From an uncultured Clostridia bacterium (GTDB lineage Bacteria; Bacillota; Clostridia; Christensenellales; Pumilibacteraceae), in the NCBI GenBank assembly GCA_934247335.1, contig CAKQJJ010000008.1:1-20114 (forward strand): a DNA stretch of 20,114 nt. The letters run 5' to 3'. A model generated the notes under the pieces. That model was not told where the DNA came from and did no database searches. It was given only the letters and a program-made list of their open reading frames with translations. This document shows positions 6,408 to 12,878 of this stretch, piece by piece. Made by a program: the position numbers and the translations under genes. Positions within the stretch are counted from its first letter, which is position 1; every line of letters begins with the position of its first letter.

Positions 6408-7598
6408 ATGTCGTTTTTAACTTCGTTTGCAATCATTTTGTTGTCAGCACTGCTGCTTGGTAGCCTGTTTCGTAAAATCAAACTTCCGCCGCTTATCGGC
6501 ATGTTGCTCGTCGGAATAGTGTTGGGTCCGCACGTCTTAAATCTTATTTCGTCCGACATTCTCAATATTTCTAGTGATTTGAGGCAATTTGCGCTGATAA
6601 TAATACTAACCCGCGCCGGACTATCGCTAAAACCTGCCGACCTTAAAAAAGTGGGCAGACCCGCGATTTTGCTCTGTTTTCTGCCCGCAACGTTTGAAAT
6701 AATCGGTTACATTGCGCTTGCTCCGCTCGTTTTGGGTTTAACGATACAAGAAAGCGCGTTGACGGGAGCGGTAATGGGCGCAGTTTCGCCTGCGGTCGTA
6801 GTACCTCGTATGCTTAAACTTAAAGAAGAAGGCTACGGAACGGACAAAAGCATCCCGCAAATGATAACGGCGGGAGCTTCCTGCGACGACGTTTTCGTAA
6901 TAGTTTTATTTACGGCACTGCTTTCGACCGTAAGCGTCGGCAGCTTCGACTTTAATGTAATATGGAAAATTCCCGTATCCATCGTTTCAGGGATACTTTT
7001 CGGCGTTTTTTGCGGTTGGATATTTTCGCTGCTTTTCAAACGTTTCAAAATTCGCGATACCGTAAAAATCATAATTTTGTTAAGCGTTTCGTTCCTGTTC
7101 GTCGCACTCGAAAATCTGATAAAGGCGTACGTTCCTTTTTCGGGACTTCTTGCAGTAATTTCTCTCGGAGTTATATTCAATATGAAGTCCGAAGAGCAGG
7201 CAGGCAGACTGTCGGTCAGATATGAAAAACTTTGGGTTTTCGCCGAAATAATTCTGTTCGTCCTCGTCGGCGCGGAAGTCGATATTTCCTACGTAATTTC
7301 AAGCGGCGGCAGCGTAATTATAGTTTTGTTTTGCGCACTTGCGTTCAGAATAATCGGCGTTTTCGTATGCCTTATAAAAACGCCGCTAAATTTCAAAGAA
7401 AGGCTGTTCTGCGCGATTGCCTATATCCCGAAAGCGACCGTTCAGGCAGCAATAGGAGCAATTCCGCTTGCGTCGGGGCTCGAATGCGGGCAAACAATTC
7501 TGACCTGCGCCGTTCTGGCAATACTTATCACCGCGCCGTTGGGTGCGATTGCAACCGATCTGTCGTACAAAAAACTACTTACGAAAACCGACGTATAA
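6408..7598 (+). CDS. Cation:proton antiporter (CPA superfamily) under fluoride riboswitch control
   Basis: 396 residues with about 11-13 hydrophobic segments, the usual size for NhaP/KefB-like antiporters lacking C-terminal TrkA domains. Family signs are PPLIGMLLVGIVLGP in the first helices, LTRAGLSLKP about residues 67-76, GAVSPAVVVPRM about 124-135, and the ion-site pair Asp160-Asp161 in GASCDDVFVIV. Two adjacent acidic residues suggest electrogenic exchange by analogy to characterised CPA2 members. The ATG at 6408 follows AAAGGAG at 6 bases. It is the only gene after the riboswitch and ends at its own terminator (7613-7654). Fluoride riboswitches are known to precede some Na+/H+ antiporters as well as CrcB/Fluc and CLC-F. 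Whether this protein moves fluoride or restores ion and pH balance under fluoride stress is open. Confidence 0.9.
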   Translation: MSFLTSFAIILLSALLLGSLFRKIKLPPLIGMLLVGIVLGPHVLNLISSDILNISSDLRQFALIIILTRAGLSLKPADLKKVGRPAILLCFLPATFEIIGYIALAPLVLGLTIQESALTGAVMGAVSPAVVVPRMLKLKEEGYGTDKSIPQMITAGASCDDVFVIVLFTALLSTVSVGSFDFNVIWKIPVSIVSGILFGVFCGWIFSLLFKRFKIRDTVKIIILLSVSFLFVALENLIKAYVPFSGLLAVISLGVIFNMKSEEQAGRLSVRYEKLWVFAEIILFVLVGAEVDISYVISSGGSVIIVLFCALAFRIIGVFVCLIKTPLNFKERLFCAIAYIPKATVQAAIGAIPLASGLECGQTILTCAVLAILITAPLGAIATDLSYKKLLTKTDV

Positions 7599-7612
7599 TC
7601 ATGTACAAAAAA

Positions 7613-7654
7613 GCGCAAGCCCGATTTTTCACGTCGGACCTGCGCCGTTTTTTT
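7613..7654 (+). terminator. Terminator of the antiporter gene
   Basis: GCGCA (7613-7617) pairs with TGCGC (7641-7645); an inner CCGA/TCGG stem follows after a small internal loop. A T7 run at 7648-7654 comes next. It lies 15 bases after the antiporter stop. Confidence 0.75.
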
Positions 7655-7716
7655 AATTATTAAATTTTTGCGGCTTTTCTTTCAAAAAATCGCTTTCACA
7701 CTTTTGTATAAAAGAA

Positions 7717-7740
7717 AAAACAGGCGGAAAAACCTGTTTT
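7717..7740 (-). terminator. Terminator of the EamA transporter gene
   Basis: On the minus strand AAAACAGG and CCTGTTTT (8 bp, loop of 8) are followed by TTCTTTT. It lies about 17 bases beyond the stop of the minus-strand transporter gene at 7757, facing the antiporter terminator in this convergent gap. Confidence 0.65.
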
Positions 7741-7756
7741 GCAAAACGAAGAAATG

Positions 7757-8716
7757 TCAGAACATCATGAGAATTGTGCCGAACAGCACCAAAACTATCG
7801 AAATAATCGTGCGGGCGGTTATTTTTTCGCCGAAAATCAAGCCGGAAAGAGCCGAGAAAAACACGCCGCCTCCCGTGACGATAGGGTACATAACGACCGC
7901 AGGCACGTACACCGCGGATTCGGTTAAAAAGAAGTTTCCCACGCCGTTCACCACGGCATAGCCCACCGAAACGGCTATCGCGACGAGCCACGCCTTTGCC
8001 GCCCGTTTTTTATTCGTTTCCGTATCGGCTGCAGAGACGGCTTGGTTCCCTTCAGCAAAAGAGCGATATTCTCCGTCCGCGCGCCCGGCGGTTATTTTAT
8101 TTTTTATCGCGAGAACGCCGAGAATTACTATTGAAATAGCGAAACGCGAAAGGTTTATAAGCACCATAAACGCGCCCGAGCTTACCGCCTCTTCCACTTT
8201 CTGCTGATGAAAAGACACGATAACGCTGCTTAGTCCGTTGAGTATAAACACCGCGACGATGCACACCACGGCAAACGCGGAAGATTTTTTATCGTCGTTT
8301 TTCCGCGGGCTGACAAAGAGCGACGCCGTAACCGCAACGACTGCGATTATTTTCCACGCCGTAACCGTTTCGCCGATACAAACTCCGTATATAAAAGGCA
8401 CTACCATTGCGCCGAGCAGCATCGACAGGCTGAAAAACGACAAATTCGCGCATGAGAGCGCCTTCGTGGAAAACGCCGACAACGAAATGTTCACCACGGC
8501 GTAAACGCAGGCAAGTGCAAACGAAGCCGAGGAAAACTCGAACCTGAATTTATTTACGGCAAGAAACAGCGGGATCGACACGAAAGAGGCGATTATTCCG
8601 AAGACGAGCGAATAGAAAAAGCCGGACCCCTTGGTTTTCTGGTAGTATTTGGTGAATACGAATTGCGTGGAAAACAACACGGAAGCGGTTAAAAGCAATA
8701 TATAGTATTTCCACAT
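7757..8716 (-). CDS. DMT superfamily (EamA-like) membrane transporter
   Basis: 319 residues with ten likely membrane helices in two five-helix halves, as in EamA/RhaT-type metabolite transporters. Helix pairs end in GE motifs in each half (GVCIGETVTAWKII about 111-124; GLIFGEKITARTII about 292-305), the usual sign of the internal duplication. A hydrophilic loop of about 35 residues (206-240, EGNQAVSAADTETNKK) replaces the normally short link between helices 7 and 8. Substrate is unknown; relatives move amino acids, nucleosides, sugars or act as efflux pumps. The ATG at 8716 follows GGAGGAG. Monocistronic, with promoter 8785-8814 and terminator 7717-7740. Confidence 0.85.
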   Translation of the reverse strand: MWKYYILLLTASVLFSTQFVFTKYYQKTKGSGFFYSLVFGIIASFVSIPLFLAVNKFRFEFSSASFALACVYAVVNISLSAFSTKALSCANLSFFSLSMLLGAMVVPFIYGVCIGETVTAWKIIAVVAVTASLFVSPRKNDDKKSSAFAVVCIVAVFILNGLSSVIVSFHQQKVEEAVSSGAFMVLINLSRFAISIVILGVLAIKNKITAGRADGEYRSFAEGNQAVSAADTETNKKRAAKAWLVAIAVSVGYAVVNGVGNFFLTESAVYVPAVVMYPIVTGGGVFFSALSGLIFGEKITARTIISIVLVLFGTILMMF

Positions 8717-8784
8717 GTCCGTCGCACTCCTCCGCCGAAAACTTTGCCGCCGGACAATTTATTCAAACAGCACGGTGACGCTTT

Positions 8785-8814
8785 ATTATACCATAAAACC
8801 CGCATTCCGCGCAA
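8785..8814 (-). promoter_or_regulatory. Promoter of the EamA transporter gene
   Basis: On the minus strand a consensus TATAAT (8785-8790) with an upstream TG (extended -10) follows a weak -35, TTGCGC (8809-8814), at 18 bases. The extended -10 probably compensates for the weak -35. Confidence 0.6.
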
Positions 8815-8882
8815 CTCATTTTTATCCGGTACGGAAATTTTCGCGATAGCAAGTTCTTTTCTCCGCATTTCAATCTCCGATT

Positions 8883-9227
8883 TTACAACGCCGCGTTCGG
8901 CTCTCTCGTTTTAATTCCGCCGTAAATCGCAATAATCTGCCGCATGATTATCTCGTCTTCGCCGTCGAGCAGGCATAGCAGGCGATTAAGAAGACCGAGC
9001 TGTTTTTCGTTCATTCCCGGTCGGTCAAGCCGAAAGCCGTCAACCACCCGTATTCCGCCGCCGTAGCCCCGCACGGTATAAATCGGATATTTAAGCGAGA
9101 GGTAAAAAACGTCGTAGTCTATCGTTCGCTTGCACACGCCGAACTCGTTTGCGAAATTCCCGCGCGTTTCCTGCCTGCGAGCGCACAGAGCCGTAAGTAT
9201 AGCCCACCTTCTTTCCGCCGCGTTCAT
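8883..9227 (-). CDS. Small HTH-domain protein
   Basis: 114 residues. The N-terminal half is a winged helix-turn-helix of the HTH_11/DeoR-like type: ERRWAILTALCARRQETRGN (about 5-24), FANEFGVCKRTIDYDVFYLS (about 25-44, recognition helix TIDYDV), then the wing YPIYTVRGYGGGIRV. The remaining 45 residues are helical with no ligand domain, so it is much shorter than WYL or DeoR regulators. Small proteins of this pattern are common in Clostridia, often near mobile genes; I know of no proven role. The ATG at 9227 follows AAAGGAG by 7 bases; the frame is open further upstream but across a terminator. Own promoter not obvious. Confidence 0.75.
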   Translation of the reverse strand: MNAAERRWAILTALCARRQETRGNFANEFGVCKRTIDYDVFYLSLKYPIYTVRGYGGGIRVVDGFRLDRPGMNEKQLGLLNRLLCLLDGEDEIIMRQIIAIYGGIKTREPNAAL

Positions 9228-9279
9228 TATACTCTCCTTTAAAACAAAAAATTCCCGGCAAGCAATCTTCCCGATACGA

Positions 9280-9320
9280 AAATCGCCCCGCGCTTTATTT
9301 GCGGAGCGATTTTTTATTTT
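9280..9320. terminator. Bidirectional-looking terminator between cvpA-family gene and HTH gene
   Basis: AAATCGC-C-CCGC and GCGG-A-GCGATTT (9280-9291/9301-9312) form an 11-pair stem with one mismatch and a 9-base loop. On the minus strand it would end the CvpA gene transcript about 65 bases past its stop, though with only a short U run. On the plus strand the T-run (to 9320) is better but no plus-strand gene precedes it. Confidence 0.65.
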
Positions 9321-9377
9321 CTGTTTCGTTGAAATTGTTATTCGGCTGTTGCGAAATCGCCAAATCGTCATAAACGT

Positions 9378-10148
9378 TTACCGGGCAGCTGCGGTATCGT
9401 CCGGCGCGGGTGCGGGATCGGGGTCGGGGGACGGCTCGTTTTTTGGGAATTTATTTTCCATCATAAGTTCGAGCGTCTGATTTCCGTAAAGGCGTTCGGT
9501 TATAAACTTGTACTCTACGTTGCATATCGCCGAAGCGGTTTTGCTTTTGGTGAGTTGTTCGTTTACCGGTGCCGAGAAGGAAAACGGGAATATCGCCGAC
9601 ACGATGAACAGCGCAAGCATAACCGTAACCGCGCCTTTTACCGCACCTATCGCAAGCCCGCCTATACGGCTGGCAATATTGGGTTCGCCGTGCACGAAAA
9701 TGATTTTAAGCACGTATCCGAGAATGCTGGCGATTATTCTTGCCGCCGCATACAAAATAACGGTCATAAGCACGGTAAACAGGTGCAAGGACATTGCAAC
9801 CGCCAGAAACTGCTCTTCGGTTGCGCCCCAGGTTGCGGCGCCGCCGATAGCCTGATAGCGCGCAAGCAGAGGTTCGTACAACATTTTAACGACGCCCGTA
9901 GCTTCGCCGCTGCCCTCGAACGCGCCCTTTATAAGGCTGTATATCGAGAATGTATCTCCAAGCGCGAGATTTTTGATTGCTTCCACGCCCAGCAAAAAGC
10001 GCAGGCAGTAATCGGACAGAAAAAAGCAGGTCAGAACGGCTAAAAGAAAGCAAATAAGCTTTATAAGAGCTTTACCGGTACCGCGCCAGAGTCCGATCAG
10101 CGCGCCCAGCACGATAAAAGCTATTATTCCTATATCGATATAAGACAT
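9378..10148 (-). CDS. CvpA family membrane protein
   Basis: 256 residues. The opening MSYIDIGIIAFIVLGALIGL and WRG at about residues 21-23 are the CvpA (colicin V production) signature. Hydrophobic segments follow near 4-24, 27-47, 118-150 and 160-188, giving about four membrane helices. The C-terminus is a Pro/Asp/Ala-rich tail (about 236-252) likely outside the membrane. CvpA homologues are tied to envelope stress and, in E. coli, to colicin V export and purF regulation; a precise role in Bacillota is not established. The ATG at 10148 follows an excellent AAGGAGGT only 4 bases upstream. Divergent from yyaC, sharing a 55-base gap. Confidence 0.85.
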   Translation of the reverse strand: MSYIDIGIIAFIVLGALIGLWRGTGKALIKLICFLLAVLTCFFLSDYCLRFLLGVEAIKNLALGDTFSIYSLIKGAFEGSGEATGVVKMLYEPLLARYQAIGGAATWGATEEQFLAVAMSLHLFTVLMTVILYAAARIIASILGYVLKIIFVHGEPNIASRIGGLAIGAVKGAVTVMLALFIVSAIFPFSFSAPVNEQLTKSKTASAICNVEYKFITERLYGNQTLELMMENKFPKNEPSPDPDPAPAPDDTAAAR

Positions 10149-10167
10149 ATGACCTCCTTAAAGCGTC

Positions 10168-10197
10168 GTATACAACCGCAATTTGCGGGCGAAAATT
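10168..10197 (+). promoter_or_regulatory. Forespore sigma-factor (sigma-F/G-like) promoter candidate for yyaC
   Basis: GTATA (10168-10172) matches the GYATA -35 of B. subtilis sigma-F promoters, and GGCGAAAATT (10188-10197) matches GGNNANAHTN, with a 15-base spacer. A 13-base dyad, CCGCAA-T-TTGCGG (10176-10188), lies between the boxes. No sigma-A promoter is visible for this gene. Because the predicted start (about 10203) meets the GTG at 10204, the transcript would be nearly leaderless, which lowers certainty. Confidence 0.45.
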
Positions 10198-10203
10198 TAT
10201 AAA

Positions 10204-10719
10204 GTGAACAAGTATTCCTCTTTCAGACAATTCGTTTCCGGGCAAGCCGTGCCGCCGATAATATTGTGCATAGGATCGCCCAAAGTGCCGGGCGACAGCT
10301 TCGGTCCGATAACCGGAAAGCTGCTTATCGAGCGTTTTTTCGTGCCGACCGACGTTTACGGAACGTGCGCTTCTCCCGTGCACGCCTTAAATCTTACCGC
10401 CGAGGTGGAAAAAATACGTCTGATTCATCCTCACCGCAAAATAATAGCGGTGGATTCGGCAATCTGCGCAACCGTGAAAACGGGTACTCTCAGCGCCTTC
10501 CCCGGAGGCATCCGACCTGGGCTTGCCGCGGGAAAAGATCTCGGAACGGTGGGCGATTGGTCGCTTACGGCAACTGTTGCCAACCGCGACAAAAGCGAGC
10601 TGTTTTCGATTGGGCGCGGATACGTTTTCGCGCTTTCGGTTAAAGCCGCGCTGATGATTAAAGCGGCGTTTCCCGACGGCAGTGCGCGCGCCGACGAAAA
10701 AAGAATACGAATATTATAA
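10204..10719 (+). CDS. yyaC: YyaC-type spore protein (DUF1256, GPR-like)
   Basis: About 171 residues from the GTG at 10204. Family motifs are clear: ILCIGSPKVPGDSFGP near residues 20-35, VYGTCASPVHALNL near 51-64, IIAVDSAICATVKTGTL, and PGLAAGKDLGTVGDWSLTA. YyaC proteins resemble the spore protease GPR and are conserved in endospore formers; the B. subtilis gene is forespore-expressed, but its substrate is not known. The start is uncertain: TTG at 10183 (inside a dyad and the promoter), GTG at 10204 and a later GTG at 10249 are all in frame, and none has a good ribosome binding site. I prefer 10204 because it leaves an N-terminal arm like that of other members. This gene is the best evidence that the organism sporulates. 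Confidence 0.85.
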   Translation: MNKYSSFRQFVSGQAVPPIILCIGSPKVPGDSFGPITGKLLIERFFVPTDVYGTCASPVHALNLTAEVEKIRLIHPHRKIIAVDSAICATVKTGTLSAFPGGIRPGLAAGKDLGTVGDWSLTATVANRDKSELFSIGRGYVFALSVKAALMIKAAFPDGSARADEKRIRIL

Positions 10720-10775
10720 TATAAAATACGAAAAAATGCAACAATTATGTGAAAATAATTTTTTTACGCCTGACG

Positions 10776-11552
10776 TTATTTGTCCCAATCGCATATCGAC
10801 GGCAACATAAAGTCGATGTCAAGCCCGCACTCTTTTGCCTGTTGTTCGGTGGTTTCGCCCGTAAATACGAGAGTTGTTACGAAATTATTATTGATTCCGA
10901 ACTTGATATCGGTGGCAAGACGGTCGCCGAACATGGCGATTTCGCACGGTTCCAGACCGCAGATACGGCGGATGCAGTCGCCCATTACGGGATAGGGCTT
11001 ACCGCAGACGGCAAGCGGCTTTTTGCCCGTCGATTTTTCGATGAGCGCGAGATAAGAGCCCACGTCCGGCTTGGTGCCGCGCACGGTGGGGCAGTTGATA
11101 TCGTCGTGAGTACATATGAAAGGCACGCCTTCGCGGATGAAATTGCAAAGCTTTTCCAGCTCGTCGTAATAGAACTCGGTGTTAAACGCGATTACGACGA
11201 GTTCGGGGTTTTCCTCTTCGCTCTTTATCCCCATGCGGATAAATTCTTCCTTTACCGCCTTGTTGGCAAACAGATAGATTTTTTTATCGGCGTAATAGGT
11301 TTTGAGATACCCGGTTGCCGCCATTGCCGAAGTATAGATATTGTCGAGAGTCACGTTAAAGCCCATTTTGTTGAGTTTTTCAACGTAGCCGTCGGGCGTT
11401 TTCGAGCTGTTGTTGGTGAGAAACAGTACTCTTCCCTGCTTTTTCATGCGTTCCACGGCGTCCACGGCGCCCTCGAACACGTCGTTGTCAAGGCAGATCG
11501 TGCCGTCCATATCAAGCAGAAAACACTTTACTTTTTTCATTTTTTCGTTCAT
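10776..11552 (-). CDS. HAD-IIA family sugar/nucleotide phosphatase (NagD/AraL-like)
   Basis: 258 residues, the normal size for HAD subfamily IIA. All four HAD motifs are present: nucleophile Asp14 in LLDMDGT, Thr46 in LTNNSSK, Lys185 in CGKPYP, and the acidic pair in FGDRLATDI (Asp210, Asp215). The C2-type cap domain lies between about 80 and 180. Such enzymes dephosphorylate small metabolites such as sugar phosphates or phosphoglycolate; the exact substrate is unknown. The ATG at 11552 follows GGAG by 8 bases, while the later ATG at Met5 has no such site. It starts 30 bases after the stop of the 365-residue gene, so the two are likely cotranscribed. Confidence 0.9.
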   Translation of the reverse strand: MNEKMKKVKCFLLDMDGTICLDNDVFEGAVDAVERMKKQGRVLFLTNNSSKTPDGYVEKLNKMGFNVTLDNIYTSAMAATGYLKTYYADKKIYLFANKAVKEEFIRMGIKSEEENPELVVIAFNTEFYYDELEKLCNFIREGVPFICTHDDINCPTVRGTKPDVGSYLALIEKSTGKKPLAVCGKPYPVMGDCIRRICGLEPCEIAMFGDRLATDIKFGINNNFVTTLVFTGETTEQQAKECGLDIDFMLPSICDWDK

Positions 11553-11582
11553 GATTTTATCTCCGGTAAATTAAGTTTATTT

Positions 11583-12680
11583 TTATAAAAATGCGTCTAT
11601 TAAGCCCATACTCTTCATAAGAGAGTACATTTTGCCTCCGCCGAGGTCGGGCGCGAGCGCAAACGAAAGCCGAATGTCGCCCGCGTTAAGCCGCGAAAAA
11701 GCCGAATAGCCGTTTTCGGGCAAAAGCTTCTTTATTTTCCGAGTCGCACGATTAAGCGCAATCGCGTCGTAACAAAGCTCGGCAAGCAATTCCACCCGCG
11801 ACGTTTTTATCGAATACACCGCTTTGGTTATTTCGCTTTCGCTGAAATCGCGGCGCATATACGAGAGAATTTGCTTTTCTTCCAGCCCTGTGTAATCACT
11901 CCACTGTTCAAGCCGCGCGTTGTTGTCGGGCGGCGGAATAAAGCCGAAATCGGACAGTAAGAACTGCCTGTACGCTCCCGAAACCACGTTTGCCGCAACC
12001 AGTTTTACAAGCCCGGAGGGCAATTTTTCGTGTCCGTCGTGCTCCGAAATAAGGTCCATAACGCGAGCAAACGCCACGTCACCGCCTTCGCCGCCGATAA
12101 AACCGTCTACTGCCGCAGCTTTTTCTATTAAAGAATACGCGTCGGGCTTTTCGCCGCTGCGTATTATGGAAGCGATTTCGCTTCTCAGTCGCTTTACGCC
12201 CGCTTCGTCGTATTTCTTGCCCGCAAGCACGCAATCGATGCGATAGTCAGCAAGAGCCAGCAGTTTTGCGGCAGCCGAGCCGTACGCAGAAGCCGCGAAC
12301 GTGTCGTTTTCGGGCAGAAAATCACACGCGACGACCTGCGCGCCGCCGCTTTGCCGTTGCAGAGCGCAAAGCACGGACAGCGGATCGCTCGCCGCAGAAA
12401 AATACGCCGTGGGAAGCTTTTTCAAAAAACTGCGCGGCGACTTTTTCTTTTCAAAGCCGTCGTCCGCCACTACTATCCTAAGTCTTACGTCCTCGGATTT
12501 TTCTTCCTTTATACGATATTTTTTGGAAATGACCCGCACGATTTCCGATTTTAGCCGTTCCGGCATATCGGGCGCGTACACGCACGCCGCAACGCCCTCC
12601 GGCATACCGCCGAGATCGGGCAATTTGTCGGTTCGACTTACGAAAAACACTTCGCTGTTTGCTGCCTGTAATTTTTTCAA
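11583..12680 (-). CDS. Protein of unknown function, 365 residues
   Basis: I do not recognise this gene with confidence. It is soluble: no signal peptide or membrane segment. The first half looks alpha/beta (LRIVVADDG about 67-75, AQVVACDFLP about 114-123). The second half is mostly helical and contains EHDGHEKLP about 217-225, whose spaced His residues and helical setting faintly recall the metal-site half of iron-containing alcohol or glycerol dehydrogenases. The nucleotide-binding GGGxxxD motif of that family is not seen, so I do not assign it. The start is TTG at 12680 with GAGG 8 bases upstream. A TATAAT at about 12704-12709 without a clear -35 could be its promoter. It precedes the HAD phosphatase gene by 30 bases. 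Nothing is visible in the gap 12710-12825. Confidence 0.6.
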   Translation of the reverse strand: MKKLQAANSEVFFVSRTDKLPDLGGMPEGVAACVYAPDMPERLKSEIVRVISKKYRIKEEKSEDVRLRIVVADDGFEKKKSPRSFLKKLPTAYFSAASDPLSVLCALQRQSGGAQVVACDFLPENDTFAASAYGSAAAKLLALADYRIDCVLAGKKYDEAGVKRLRSEIASIIRSGEKPDAYSLIEKAAAVDGFIGGEGGDVAFARVMDLISEHDGHEKLPSGLVKLVAANVVSGAYRQFLLSDFGFIPPPDNNARLEQWSDYTGLEEKQILSYMRRDFSESEITKAVYSIKTSRVELLAELCYDAIALNRATRKIKKLLPENGYSAFSRLNAGDIRLSFALAPDLGGGKMYSLMKSMGLIDAFL

Positions 12681-12825
12681 CTTTTTCGCCTCGTTTTTTT
12701 ACGATTATACAACGAGCGGGAAGGCGAAAAATAAATTATCGGGGCGAATTACCGCTAAAAACCGAAAAAGCAGGACGGACGACTCACGCGGTTTTTGAAA
12801 AGCCGTGCCAATGCCGTTTTCGGGA

Positions 12826-12860
12826 AGAAAAACGGGCACTCCGCAATCCGGAACGCCCGT
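12826..12860 (-). terminator. Terminator of the PPIase lipoprotein gene
   Basis: On the minus strand ACGGGC-GT-TCCG and CGGA-GT-GCCCGT form a two-part stem (12832-12843/12849-12860) followed by TTTTCTT. It lies about 18 bases past the PPIase stop at 12879. Confidence 0.85.
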
Positions 12861-12878
12861 CACAATTTCAATTTATCG

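Noticed and set aside
10720..10775. Weak A/T dyad (AAATAA/TTATTT) as terminator between yyaC and the HAD gene
   Set aside because: Only six A-T pairs around a long loop; not stable enough to support.
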